DNA of 64,000 bases, taken from Acholoe squamosa. Lineage: Eukaryota; Annelida; Polychaeta; Phyllodocida; Polynoidae. The position numbers and the translations under genes were made by a program. The notes below the pieces were generated by a model, which searched no databases, was not told the DNA's origin, and saw only the letters and a list, made by a program, of their open reading frames with translations. The first letter of the stretch is position 1. Every line of letters starts with the position of its first letter. Below are positions 21,799 through 32,916 of this stretch, piece after piece. Location of the stretch: NCBI GenBank assembly GCA_949317995.1, contig OX439047.1, positions 234,501 through 298,500 on the forward strand. The letters are read 5' to 3'.

Positions 21799-21811
21799 GA
21801 AGGCCGCCAAC
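21757..21811 (-). CDS. Probable first coding exon of the pore-former gene
   Basis: Donor GTGAGA at 21756 in phase 0 matches the next exon. An ATG at 21798 opens the frame (MTWTAAEEPDQHIN), with an in-frame stop upstream. Alternatively, a TGGCAG acceptor at 21812 would make this an internal exon with the start further away. I cannot decide. Confidence 0.45.
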
Positions 21812-21824
21812 CTGCCATGATGAA

Positions 21825-22670
21825 AAAGTTACATGTTAAACATACATGAGTGCAATCTCCTGAGGCTTACTTGGGCTTAGTCTGGCTTAAAGATGCAGTA
21901 CCAGCTGATCCGGGGTAATTTCTCAATTCCACCCTCTTTACATGGACTACATGTCTTGTAGCACCTGTGGAAAATTTGAAAGGCCCTCCAGCTTATCTAA
22001 GATATGAATAGCACTACCTAATGTGTCAAACAAATAAAATTCGGCTCAGAGAAATAATGAAAAAAAAGCAAGGGGTGCAATATGACCAATTAGAAGACAT
22101 AGGCTATCACTTTGCCTGTATAGCTACCAAAGAGCCTTTAGTGCAATATTTCATTTCAATTTCATGAAATGAAATATGGCTCTCCTATGATAAAGGGATG
22201 CCAGCATTGGGTTTATTTCACAACTTGATTGAGGTGGTAATGTATCTTTAAGCTAGGCTCAAATTATACAAATCCTTCTAAAACATAATCCTGTCAAGAA
22301 GAATAGGAATTCTTCAGATTTCTTTTAATGTTAATGTTGTTAGACAATGTACAAAGTGTACATCAAATGTTAATTTGTCAGGTAATATTATAAACTTACA
22401 ATATAAGAAGTTGTGTCTTGAAGGTGTCCATGATGATATCGGGTCCTGCCTGCTTGGCAATGCTATTGTGTCTGATATGTCATTGACAGTGTGCTGGCGT
22501 ATCATACGATTAATGTACGATTATGGTGAATTAGGCCAGGTCAATGCAGACATAAGCTCAAACTTAAAGTAGGCTTAGGCATCTCACTTTTTCTCTGTGA
22601 AATAAAGAGACCCATATAATTAATTATAAGCTCCCAATAAATTCCCAAGAGAAAGTTTATTGTCTGTCAT
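21825..22670. other. No gene seen upstream of the pore-former first exon
   Basis: AT-rich unique sequence. I find no convincing further exon, promoter or signal-peptide coding segment on the minus strand here. Confidence 0.4.
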
Positions 22671-22671
22671 T

Positions 22672-22760
22672 AATGCAGCCCTGGCGGGCCACTCTCTACA
22701 TTCATGCATCATGCCGACCCTACACGGGTGATATGTCCCAGCAGCCTTTAAAGGGCACCC
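22672..22760. mobile_element. Fragment of the TTAA MITE family
   Basis: AATGCAGCCCTGGCGGGCCA, ATTCATGCATCATGCC and CAGCAGCCTTTAAAGGG match the right-hand half of the 22.9-kb copy. Confidence 0.6.
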
Positions 22761-22886
22761 ACCTTGACACTAAGAACCACAGCTGTCCAATCCTTATCAG
22801 ATAAAACATTATCCACTAGTACAATAGCTTTACAAATTTAAACAAAGTACTCCAAGCATATGGCAGGTTCACAGGTATTTGACACT

Positions 22887-23122
22887 TTAAGGGCCACTGA
22901 TACAGGAGTGCATCATGCCCATTAGCCGGCATGATGCACCAATGAAGTGCTGGCAAGCCTACTCACCAGCACCTCATTGGAGCATCATGCCAACCCTCTG
23001 GGAGTGTATCAACTCAATAGAGTTGGTATGATGCATGAATGCGACCCTGGCGAGTAACTCGCTGTATTCATGTATTCTGACGACCAATGAGCATGATGAA
23101 TTTGAGGTCCTTAAAGGGTTAG
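22887..23122. mobile_element. TTAA MITE family copy, about 236 bp
   Basis: CTTTAAGGGCCACTGAT..GCATCATGCCCATT..AATGAAGTGCTGG on the left, CCAATGAGCATGATG..TCCTTAAAGGG on the right. It carries the longer central block (CCCTCTGGGAGTGTAT) also present in the 11.1-kb copy. Confidence 0.7.
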
Positions 23123-23346
23123 GACTGAAGTCTGGGTAGGTGGGTGTCTGACCTGTTGATTATGAACTAGGGGGGGCACTCCAGAAAATGATTATTACAG
23201 ACTGGGAGGGGGGGGGGCTCCAGAAAATGCTGATTATAAACTGGATGGGGAAATACACATAATGCAAATTACAAACTTGGTTGGCCAGTTGACAATTATC
23301 TTCCCAAAATTCGCTGGCAGCCACTAAAGCCAGTCCTGGTGAAGGA

Positions 23347-23347
<1 letters not shown>

Positions 23348-23416
<69 letters not shown>
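23348..23416. repeat. (TA)n microsatellite, about 34 units
   Basis: It lies at the 3' break of the tyrosine-recombinase retrotransposon. Confidence 0.9.
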
Positions 23417-23417
<1 letters not shown>

Positions 23418-23422
23418 ATATC

Positions 23423-23865
23423 ACCAACCTTTAAGGAATGTGGAGACTTAACTACATGTCCCACTCGTAACACACCCCTATAGCATGTTAAAATTGCCAA
23501 CCAAAACTTCAAGTCTGCCCTGTTGGTTAGATCCAAATTTGATCTTAACCTCAACATGTCTTTTGGAGTAAAAGAATAAATTTCTTTGGTAGAACAGGTG
23601 AAAAGCCTGTCGATGCCCTCTAGGGGTTTTTTTTTAACATGAAATTACTACTATAATCAGAATAGCCTTTAAGCTTTTGAAAATACCAAACTGCAGACAA
23701 GTAGTTCCTTACAGACGATGGCTTCATAAAATCAGATAAATACACAGCATAAATAGAACCTTGGGAGGGAGAACAAGGAAAAGTTTGTAAACAAAATTTT
23801 TTACAAATTTTTTTTATACCTTCTAAGTTGTTGGTTCCTTGTCCTCCTCGTATTTTCTGACACAC
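23423..23865 (-). pseudogene. Truncated tyrosine recombinase (N-terminal part)
   Basis: SVRNYLSAVWYFQKLKG is the SAM-like core-binding helix of tyrosine recombinases. A frame break occurs near a T9 tract at 23628-23636. The next frame has DLKFWLAILTCYRGVLRVGHVV, where CYRGVLR matches the first catalytic Arg box. The His-x-x-Arg and Tyr boxes are absent; the element ends in (TA)n. Confidence 0.65.
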
Positions 23866-24510
23866 CCTGGGCTAAAAGTAACCTTTTTCTGTTTAGTAAT
23901 CTCTCCCACTCTGGAATCGAAGCAACACATTTTATTATCATGGAGAGAGGCTATACATTTGCTCGGCATACCCTTATAAGCAAGTCTAGATAGTTGGTCA
24001 GCCAGGATATTGTCCTCCGACTTAATATATGTTGCGTATACCTCCACATTATTAATGAAACAAAGCCAAAAAAATTCTCTATGCCATTCCATACAAAGTT
24101 TGTTCCTAGACCTGCCTGTATTAATCATAGCTAGCACTTGCATGTTATCTGTTATACAATGTATTCTTTTAACTTTATAATCAGAAATCCAGCGCTTTAA
24201 GCCCATCATAACAGGATATAGTTCATATACATTTTCAATGATGATTTTTAAGTTATCCAATATAGGAGGGGGAGAAAAATGGCCTGAACCTAGGTTGAAT
24301 TTATCATGAGCTGTCCAGTCACCATATAAATAATCTTTACCCATCCAAGCTCCAAAACCCTTAACCGAAGAATCGGAATACATAGGTACATTAACCAAAT
24401 CGTTCAGGATTAACCTCTTAGAGTTAAAAACTTTACAAAAATCTAGCCACCACTGCATATCCTGTCGAGTACATGCTGATACCTTAATATAACCCCCTGG
24501 TCTAGCTCGA
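23823..24510 (-). pseudogene. RNase H domain of the DIRS/Ngaro-like element (frameshifted from RT)
   Basis: Frame open to 23823. MYSDSSVKGFGAWMG has the first catalytic Asp, ENVYELYPVMMGLKRW the Glu, CITDNMQVLAMINTG the next Asp and EDNILADQLSR the final acidic site. This is the DIRS-type RNase H arrangement. The catalytic residues look intact; only the fusion to RT is broken. Confidence 0.72.
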
Positions 24511-25873
24511 GTGCAGAGATAAAAAATTCTCCTATGCTAAAGGTTCTACCACCCTTAACCACCTGCGAACAGAAAGACATAAGGCCACCTATTCTTTCAA
24601 GATTCTTCTTGGAAATAAATTTCTTGTTAATATTCTCCATTAAAATACCTCTCATTTTAATCACCTTATCCTCTGGTAGGGATAATTCCAGATTAACAGA
24701 GTCTATATTAATACCAAGAAATTTACATTTTTGTGAAGGTTCCGTTACCTTTTCCTTCGACACCACAAACCCCATATGCTGCATGCATTCTATGAGGATA
24801 TTCCTTTGACGTAGACATTCACCATAAGTATCAGCAATTATGATAAAATCATCGAGATAATTAACCAATTTTTTAAAACCATAACTCTTGGCTACCTCTA
24901 CAATAAAATCTGAAATTCTACTGAATATATAGGGGGCACATTTAAGACCAAAAGTTAACCTGTTGCTTACATAGAAACCTTCACCTTGACCAAAATCCCA
25001 CCTAAAGCCCTGCATACTAGTGTGAGGGCCATAAACATTGATGGTTCTATAGGCAGATTTCAAATCTACCACGCTCATAAAATCATTTTTATCTAACTGA
25101 GCTGTGACCGTACCAATATTATTGTAAGAGAAGGTAGAACTAGTCTTGTCCATATAGTTATTAATGGAAACTTTCTCCGGCATACTGCAATCCGTTATAG
25201 GCCTTAGCCTGTCATTCGATTTCTCAACACCACCCAGAGAATGGATGCACTTTGGTTTGTTTTCAACTTTGGATACAAGACCCGCCTCTAACTCCTCTAA
25301 TAATATATTACAAAATTCCTTGTAAAAATTTCCTTCAAGAATGGATTTATAATTTTTGCAATCGTAAGAAGTATTGCACTCAGGATCAACTATCCTGAAC
25401 CCCTCAACAAAACCTTGCCATAAGAATAATGCCTCTTTATCATCTATATTAATGATACCTTTCTGGGTTAAAAAAGGGGCCACTCTGCAAGGTAGAACTT
25501 GAGACCTTTTTCCATGAACATAATGTACACAATCGCACACACCATCTATACAACTATCATACACTTCGATGCTAGGTAAGTTATTAATAGTGACTGTAAA
25601 CAGTGGTTTAACCTCGCCCTGTACTGGGCCACTATATGATACATCCAAACCAATAGAGTTGGCATTAATATTAATATCATTTTCAACATTTATTTGTAGA
25701 TTTGCCACAGGCTCCACATAAGAACCATAGAACCCTGAGCTATCACTGATATCACTCGGGGGGACAAATTCTACCACTCCAGCCTTGATTACACCAACAC
25801 CCTGAGCTGGAGCAGCGGGTGGAGGCGAACCAGGGTCTACCAAACCTACGCTACATGACTTCAGCATCGACAC
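24443..25873 (-). CDS. Reverse transcriptase of the DIRS/Ngaro-like element
   Basis: First ATG at 25867. The N-terminal part is spacer. RT fingers carry SNDRLRPITDCS, the palm VVDLKSAYR (catalytic Asp), and KLVNYLDDFIIIAD is the YLDD catalytic box, followed by the FLGINID thumb. The C-terminus passes into another frame at a run of six A (plus strand 24521-24526): the natural continuation (ARPGGYIKVSA) lies in the RNase H frame, so a one-base indel broke the ORF. Confidence 0.8.
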   Translation of the reverse strand: MSMLKSCSVGLVDPGSPPPAAPAQGVGVIKAGVVEFVPPSDISDSSGFYGSYVEPVANLQINVENDININANSIGLDVSYSGPVQGEVKPLFTVTINNLPSIEVYDSCIDGVCDCVHYVHGKRSQVLPCRVAPFLTQKGIINIDDKEALFLWQGFVEGFRIVDPECNTSYDCKNYKSILEGNFYKEFCNILLEELEAGLVSKVENKPKCIHSLGGVEKSNDRLRPITDCSMPEKVSINNYMDKTSSTFSYNNIGTVTAQLDKNDFMSVVDLKSAYRTINVYGPHTSMQGFRWDFGQGEGFYVSNRLTFGLKCAPYIFSRISDFIVEVAKSYGFKKLVNYLDDFIIIADTYGECLRQRNILIECMQHMGFVVSKEKVTEPSQKCKFLGINIDSVNLELSLPEDKVIKMRGILMENINKKFISKKNLERIGGLMSFCSQVVKGGRTFSIGEFFISALELDQGVILRYQHVLDRICSGG

Positions 25874-25990
25874 ACTATCATATATAGGACCCCGCTCACC
25901 TGTACAATCCTATTCAGATTTGTTTACTTGACAATCTACCTTATTGTGGCCTGATTTGGTACATGAACTACACACATGTCTTGTAATAAT

Positions 25991-26647
25991 CTATAATGAA
26001 TTTGATATTGACCAATACAAGCTTCTCAATGCTATCGACCTTATCCCGTTTTTAATGAATTGTTCATGGTCAAACTCACCAATTTTCTGTTTGGCATGAT
26101 GGCGAGGAATTGACAAATCCATTGACGACCCTCTTGACGAGCTGGGGCTCCTATGACGAGCGGTATAAGATGATTTTGATCGTGTTTGACGACCTCTCCG
26201 TCCTGCTCTGGTCCACTCGACGCCATCTTGGTTGCTATGGACGCTGTCGTTGTCATGCTCCCGCTGGAGACCACGCCCCCGTCGCCTTGGTTTCGCGTCT
26301 CTCAAATCTTGTTTGTATACAGTGGCACGTGCTTTCATCGACCCGCTGTCCGCTCCGCTCAAAGAATTCATCTCTTCTTTACTGACCCCTTGGTTAGCAA
26401 TGACATCACGTAGCATCTTCTTTATATCCAAAAGGTCCTCCTCCAGCAGATCCAGCCTCGTCTGGTCAACAATCTCACTCTCTATGGCCTGTGGTGTATT
26501 AGACTGTAAGGGCTCCAGACCCCCATCCAGAGAAGTGAGACTGCTCGAAAGTCCTAAATTCGCAGATTCTCTGTCCGTTTTAGCCAATTTAGCCGATTTT
26601 TTCGACGAACCTTTCTTCTTAGCACCTGCAGTAGTTCTTTTCCCCAT
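25991..26647 (-). CDS. Gag-like ORF1 of the DIRS/Ngaro-like element
   Basis: 218 codons from ATG. Lys/Ser-rich start (GKRTTAGAKKKGSSKKSAK), a central acidic helix with heptad-like Leu/Ile spacing (DQTRLDLLEEDLLDIKKML), then Arg/Ser-rich segments (RRRGRG, SPSSSRGSS) suited to RNA binding. No CCHC knuckle. Low complexity makes homology hard to prove; the call rests on position upstream of the RT. Confidence 0.55.
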   Translation of the reverse strand: MGKRTTAGAKKKGSSKKSAKLAKTDRESANLGLSSSLTSLDGGLEPLQSNTPQAIESEIVDQTRLDLLEEDLLDIKKMLRDVIANQGVSKEEMNSLSGADSGSMKARATVYKQDLRDAKPRRRGRGLQREHDNDSVHSNQDGVEWTRAGRRGRQTRSKSSYTARHRSPSSSRGSSMDLSIPRHHAKQKIGEFDHEQFIKNGIRSIALRSLYWSISNSL

Positions 26648-26650
26648 GCT

Positions 26651-26905
26651 TGGGCTGATATCTAAGCACCAATCCAGAAAAAACTACTTAAAAATTTAAA
26701 ATTCCAGGGAACACCCAGCGTGGTGTTACCTGTCCAGGTGAATCGAGCCAATTGACGGTTACTTTGAACCCACCCCTTATATACTGGTGGAGTTGTTGAC
26801 CATGACGTCATCGATGACCTCATATGTATTCCTATGAGCTGAAAGTAGTCCCTAACCATCCGCGGCTAATTATATAAATATACACGAGTGTATATAGTTC
26901 CATAT

Positions 26906-26937
<32 letters not shown>

Positions 26938-27360
26938 CTGACTCTAGGCAACAGTTGAAATTTCATCAAAAGAAAGACTTTGGTTGATAAGTTGGGAGGG
27001 CTCTCAACAAAATGATGATTACAAATCGGAGAAGCCAATTCTAAACTATGTCAGATTTAATCAGCTAGTTTCTTTTCTAATTGAAGGTAGCTCAAATAAA
27101 TTGACCCTTGAGGCTACCGGGGGCCCACTGTAATAGTCCTGCTTCAATTTCTACAACATGTGAAAATGTATTACCCCTGTATATCTCATTTTCTTATGTA
27201 TGTTTTGTCAAAAGGTAAAATACAAGCTTTAGAGTGAAAAGCAGTTTCTTTTGAAGTGGTATTTAAGAAATAAGTAGTTGGAATAGTACCACAGAGTATT
27301 GACCATTCCCATTTATTGTGATATAGCCTTTCTGAAGTAGGAAATTACTTTATGCTTTTA
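26651..27360. other. Element leader and unique sequence; no gene
   Basis: Holds TA-rich tracts at 26905-26935 and G-rich ATGATTACAAATCGG-type motifs shared with 23190-23260. No exon supported. Confidence 0.4.
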
Positions 27361-27365
27361 CAGGC

Positions 27366-28358
27366 AGGGCTATAGTATACTGTCTTTAGGCACCAGAGGC
27401 ACTAGTGGTCAGGTTATGGTAATACTGTCTTTAGGCACCAGAGGCGCTAGTGGTCAGGTTATGGTAATACTGTCTTTAGGCACCAGAGGCACTAGTGGTC
27501 AGGTTATGGTAATACTGTCTTTAGGCACCAGAGGCGCTAGTGGTCAGGTTATAGTAATACTGTCTTTAGGCACTAGTGGTCAGGTTATGGTAATACTGTC
27601 TTTAGGCACCAGAGGCACTAGTGGTCAGGTTATGGTAATACTGTCTTTAGGCACCAGAGGCACTAGTGGTCAGGTTATGGTAATACTGTCTTTAGGCACC
27701 AGAGGCGCTAGTGGTCAGGTTATAGTAATACTGTCTTTATAGGCACCAGAGGCACTAGTGGTCAGGTTATGGTAATACTGTCTTTAGGCACCAGAGGCGC
27801 TAGTGGTCAGGTTATGGTAATACTGTCTTTAGGCACCAGAGGCGCTAGTGGTCAGGTTATGGTAATACTGTCTTTAGGCACCAGAGGCACTAATGGTCAG
27901 GTTATAGTAATACTGTCTTTAGGCACCAGAGGTGCTAGTGGTCAGGTTTTGGTAATACTGTCTTTAGGCACCAGAGGCACTAGTGGTCATGTTATGGTAA
28001 TACTGTCTTTAGGCACCAGAGGCACTAGTGGTCAGGTTATGGTAATACTGTCTTTAGGCACCAGAGGCACTAGTGGTCAGGTTATGGTACCACTGTCTTT
28101 AGGCACCAGAGGCACTAGTGGTCGGGCTTTGGTAATACTGTCTTTAGGCACCAGAGGCGCTAGTGGTCAGGTTATGGTAATACTGTCTTTAGGCACCAGA
28201 GGCGCTAGTGGTCAGGTTATGGTAATACTGTCTTTAGGCACCAGAGGCACTAGTGGTCAGGTTTTGGTAATACTGTCTTTAGGCACCAGAGGCGCTAGTG
28301 GTCAGGTTATGGTAATACTGTCTTTAGGCACCAGAGGCGCTAGTGGTCAGGTTATGGT
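27366..28358. repeat. 45-bp minisatellite, about 22 copies (left block)
   Basis: Unit GTAATACTGTCTTTAGGCAC-CAGAGGCGCTAGTGGTCAGG-TTATG. The period is 15 codons and one plus frame is stop-free over most of the block. Unit variants GGCGC and GGCAC alternate, and one unit at about 27559 is 15 bases short. Confidence 0.95.
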
Positions 28359-28485
28359 CGTGAACCCTTTCGGGGAGAAACGGTATGATCGGTAGTGTGT
28401 CCCTGGTTCCGGTGGTGAATATGCGAAAGTCTTTACAAGCGAAAATGGCGCCGCGTTAGCGCTTCTCCCCCAAAGACGTAACCGA
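28359..28485. mobile_element. 127-bp micro-MITE inside the minisatellite
   Basis: Flanked by TTATGGT at 28352-28358 and 28486-28492, a 7-bp target duplication read directly because the target is a known repeat unit. Ends are imperfect inverted repeats (CTTTCGGGGAGAAACG left; CGCTTCTCCCCCAAAG right). GC-rich, non-coding. Confidence 0.7.
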
Positions 28486-28616
28486 TTATGGTAATACTGT
28501 CTTTAGGCACCAGAGGCGCTAGTGGTCAGGTTATGGTAATACTGTCTTCAGGCACCAGAGGCGCTAGTGGTCAGGCTATGGTAATACTGTCTTTAGGCAC
28601 CAGAGGCACTAGGGCC
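28486..28616. repeat. 45-bp minisatellite, right block (3 copies)
   Basis: Continuation of the array after the micro-MITE, ending in ACTAGGGCCCC. Confidence 0.9.
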
Positions 28617-28631
28617 CCTAAAGTTCTACAG

Positions 28632-28799
28632 GTATCACTAAAAACAGCTGCTTTGATCAAGGACCCGGTATTTCCTCAGTGGATTGCTCTTAATCCTGTG
28701 TTGAGATGGTTATCTGATAAGGGAGAGTTCAAAAAAGAGGTTAAAATGAAACTAGTTAAGTACTTTGTCCATAGGAGAGATCTTACTGGTATCTTATAA
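28632..28799 (+). CDS. Orphan 3'-terminal exon, unknown protein
   Basis: After CTACAG, a phase-0 frame of 55 codons (IKDPVFPQWIALNPVLRWL.. ending RRDLTGIL, then TAA) has normal amino-acid composition, unlike the repeat before it. An AATAAA lies 460 bases downstream. The same frame is open back through the minisatellite, so the true 5' border is unclear. I do not recognise the protein. It could be a decayed fragment. Confidence 0.4.
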   Translation, partial: VSLKTAALIKDPVFPQWIALNPVLRWLSDKGEFKKEVKMKLVKYFVHRRDLTGIL

Positions 28800-29261
28800 C
28801 GATTACTGGTGGCTAGGGTAAACTTGTATGCGTGAGATGATTGCTCTCTGATACATGTTATCTAGACTAGAAGCCCATTATTAGGTTAGATATTGTCTGT
28901 GTACAATGCTTTGTTGTCCTGTGCTGTGCTAGCCCACTTAAAAGGGTCTATATCTCCTCTTTCCTATCCCCTCAGGATGTGTGTGTGGTGCACATGTGCA
29001 GGCACTGACACATTCCTCTGTGAAATTGTGTAATGTAGTTCTCACCATGAATATGACCTCAGCTGTCGAAATGGCGTTAAACATCTCACTCCTGTGTTGT
29101 GCAGTTTGTTCATAGCTAGCACCCTTAAGGTCATGAAGATATGAAGCCGTTCATATTCACTTTGTATGTTATCATATATGCTTATTTAGATCACCAGTTA
29201 AACAGTAGGCCTCAGCCCTTTTCTAGGGAGATTAAGCGCGAACTTGCTCATTTTCCTAGTA

Positions 29262-29267
29262 AATAAA
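29262..29267 (+). terminator. AATAAA polyadenylation signal
   Basis: Plausible 3' end for the transcript containing the 28632-28799 exon, just before the piggyBac-like MITE. Confidence 0.35.
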
Positions 29268-29303
29268 ATTATTAAAACTTGAATTGAAACTTGATCCTTT
29301 TAA

Positions 29304-30192
29304 GGTGGGTCGCTACCATTGAATCAAGGTCCCTAGAAATTCTCCATTTTTGGTCAGATGTACTTAACATCATCTATAATAGAATTTTGAAAGAAAAATA
29401 TGGTGTCCGTGCTACTTTTTTACCAGTGAATTTTGAAAAATAAAAGCATTTTTATTTTCACCTAAAAATTGAAAAAAATAATGTTTCAGATTTGAGGATC
29501 TTTTCTGAACTCACTATCAATCATAGAGATATGAAACCTCACATGATGAACATTCTAATAATGTTGTTTATTAAGACTTCCCCATTTTACCTCAATTATA
29601 TAGATTTATGGGTAAATTTCTTACAATGAGACAAAAAGGTAGGATCAAATTCCGACTATTTTATGAGAAAAACGATTAGATCATCTAGTTTTAACCACTA
29701 GATTTTTTTTAAACTTCCCTAAAATATTGTTCAGATAATTTGCATTACGGTAAGAACAATTTTGATATGGGGTCCTGTGCATAATCTTGAAGTTTTGGCC
29801 ATTTATAAGAAAAGAAAAAGTAAAGGAAAAAAAGGATGAAAATCAATATACCAAGCACTGCATGATGGGTAAAATGTGCAAATACTTGGCATAAGATTGC
29901 TTCACTATTAGCCCTTGGTCACTGTGAACAGCCTACCACTTTTACAGCATTGTCTCATTTAAAGGGTTATAATTCTAAGGTGCAAAAGAATGGTAGATAA
30001 CGAAAAAAAAATATTTAGATGTGCCAATATTTCAAAGTGTCAAAGAATACAAAATTGCCCAAGATTTCTTGTACACATTCAGGGCAGACACAGGTATGTG
30101 CCTACAAAGAAAAATGATCAGATTCTGATGAAAATAACCCATATGCGCAAGGACCTGTGCAGTAGGCTCCAATCCAATGGTAGCGACCCACC
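29304..30192. mobile_element. piggyBac-like MITE, 889 bp, perfect TIRs and TTAA target
   Basis: GGTGGGTCGCTACCATTG is repeated exactly inverted at the right end. TTAA flanks both sides (29300-29303, 30193-30196). The interior is AT-rich without ORFs. A diverged relative is at 12275-12903. Confidence 0.85.
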
Positions 30193-30196
30193 TTAA

Positions 30197-30982
30197 ACAG
30201 GCTTGGGAAAAAGTAATATGATAACAGTGGACTGGAGAAAAAAGTTGGCCATATCTCCACTGATATCACTGTATGTGGAGGAGCCTGAGCCACTGTTTGA
30301 CAACTCTCCACTGTTGGGCACTGGCCCTCAGTGAGTGTTCTTATCTCATTGTTGCCATAGTGATGGCTGATAAGAGATTAGTGCAGGTGTTGGACCATTG
30401 TCCAACAGTGGGAATAATGCAGGTGGGGAGGTAAGGGAGGGGGATGGAGTCAACAGAAAATGCATAATTTGAAATCATTTTGATACACTAAATGCAGCAT
30501 ATCTCATCATACACAACTTTGTTTTGATTGTGTTCATACATATACCTGGATACTTATAAGGTCTATTACCATAAAGGTTCACTTCTTTTCACAAATCATA
30601 ATTGTCTTGCACAAATTGACCTTTCTATTCATAACCTTAAAGCACATGAAATTCAACCTGGAATGTTGGGGGATGGGCCAACGTTTTTCCCTCCACCAAC
30701 AGTGGAGGATTGCCAATCTTTTCCAAGCCTGTTAAAGGGTCTAGATCCTCTAGTTTATGCGCAGCTCTACTGAGCACCAGTTGCAACCCTCTGTATGTAG
30801 TTTCAGCTGGTGTGTTGTTGCTCTTACACCCTTTTCTATGCACATAAACAAACACATGCAGTATAGGTTTAGAGGTGAGATAAAGGACTAAATATTTTGT
30901 CAATAAAGGAGACAACAATGTAAGGGACAATTTGATAGGACTGCTAGGAACTTAATAGACCAGAGGGCAGTGAGTGACATAG
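30197..30982. other. No gene seen
   Basis: Contains scattered CCACTGTTGG / CCAACAGTGG inverted motifs (about 30310, 30400, 30700) that may be remains of a foldback element. Confidence 0.4.
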
Positions 30983-32206
30983 GCCAGGGGTGTACACAGC
31001 ACCCTCTGTTACTAGGCCGAAATATCTGCCTGCTTACAGGCAGGATCCAAGATGTATACAAGTCTATAGTGGCACAAACACTTGACTAGTCTGAACTAAG
31101 TACTCACTGTCAGTTCCTGGAAATTGTCCCTCCTATTCACAAACATTTAGTTTTCATGTACATCAGCTTATAATGACTGAAGCAGGAGATATATCCAATA
31201 AATGTGACATGTTTATCTTGAGCTTAGATCACAACCTCAACGGCCTTCATTGTCAACATGCTGGGGGTGCTACCTGGTGTTAGCCTCCTTTTGAAACATA
31301 GGATTTACCAACCAAGAATAGTGTAGTCTCTTTGGCACTAGGTGGCTACACCTGGCTTCAAGATGGCAGACAAAGTTTTGGAGTAAGGGAGGGAGATTTG
31401 AAAATCACCTGGATTATTAATTATCACAAGTATTTCAAGTGCCTCGTGTATTGTGAATCTTTGGATATATATTGAGGGAAGTATTGGTGGAAGCATTGGA
31501 CCTGACAGTAAGTACGTCTGTGAGAACTGGGCACTCTGCCAATCTGGCAGAGTAGATAGACTACCAACAGACACCTTTGGATCCTGCCTGTAAGCAGGCA
31601 GGTATTTCAGCCTATCTGTTACAGGCCAGCGCAGAGTGTACACCACCCCTCACTGCACATAGCCAGGCTGTGTGAGTGGCAGTGGCCCTCACCGTCCACC
31701 TCAGTATGTAGGTACATGTAGTGGGATTGTTGACATGGAGTGTCTTGCTTCTATTTATGAAGAACCTGGAATTCCCTCCCTTCATTTTCCAAATCTTAAT
31801 GCTATGAGAACCCCCCAAATGCTATAGAGCAGAAGCAAAATAAAGAGGAAGTCTCAATATGATGCCAACAGATAGGTTCCCTTGGGTGACAAACATCAAT
31901 AATAGTTTTATGACATGTTACTAGTGGTATATTACTGCACAGCCACAAATATTCTTGGATAATGATTGTACACAATTTATAGACTATGCACAACTCACAA
32001 ACACACTAAATCTGACCACCACCCTTTGATGCATATCAACATGCAGCCCAGATGATATTTCTCACAATGTAAAAGCTGTGTAGAATGGTCCTGAATGGCC
32101 TCAAATGAATCAAAACATTTAAGTCCATAATCCACACTTTAGATATTATATCATTTTTGAGGACATCTGAAACGGTAAATGGTCATTTCACAAGTTTTGT
32201 GTTATC

Positions 32207-32404
32207 TCATACTTTCAGTTTAAGGATGATCAGGATGTGAGAATCCAATGAAAATATGAATTTTCTGGGAATTTGACATTTATTGATGGATCCTGAGCAG
32301 ACCAGAGTCGCGACGTCACAGTCAGTGGCATCATTACAGAAACCTTTTGTCCAGCACCATCCGTTTGGGGAACATTCACGCCAGCACAGCTTACCTCCAA
32401 TCAA
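32207..32404 (-). pseudogene. Cys-rich exon relic related to the pore-former tail, copy 1
   Basis: After a TTTTTCCTAAAG acceptor the phase-0 frame gives C-x3-C-x5-CW-x4-C-x5-C-x6-C-[SG]-S-I-x2-C, the same spacing as 7843-7977 except that the seventh Cys is Ile. It runs on about 22 residues past the last Cys before TGA. Phase and strand match the gene. No other pore-former exons are visible in block A, so this is either an orphan exon of a lost upstream paralogue or captured sequence. Confidence 0.55.
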
Positions 32405-32916
32405 CTTTAGGAAAAATACTGATATTAGAAAGGTTAATATTGTGGAATGTGTACCTGTACGGGTAGGGCAAGGACTACACATATAGGTTGCAGTTCACAG
32501 GTACAGGTAAAGTGGTTAAGATGACATATAGCAGAGCTATCAGGATTGTAGTATATGGTCCCAGGTGAGTGGGTAATAAGCTGTCAATAGGGGCTTATTA
32601 CATTCTACTATACTACTATACTGCTGTACGAGTAGAGTGGGGTCTAGACATTCAAAACCTCAAGCCTACAAGTTTTATACTGCTAGCTTGGGATTCCCCC
32701 CATGTGACTGATGACGTTACACATACCAGTTGCTGTACATTTTCATATCTTAACCTCTCTAATAATGAACTACTCAATACCTCACATATAAGGTCCAGCG
32801 TATACATGAGTATTTAAGCTCAGGGTGCACCTAATAGTCAACATTATTACACGACTTCTGTGATATTGGGTGCTTTTTCTGGATATTCCCATTCTGATAC
32901 CTGTCGATATTGCAGG

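Larger units (their letters stand above)
23417..26650 (-). mobile_element. DIRS/Ngaro-like tyrosine-recombinase retrotransposon, 3' truncated
   Basis: Minus-strand order is gag-like ORF, RT, RNase H, tyrosine recombinase, the order of the DIRS/Ngaro group. It lacks the recombinase C-terminal half and any 3' terminal repeat, being cut at the (TA)n tract. Confidence 0.75.
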
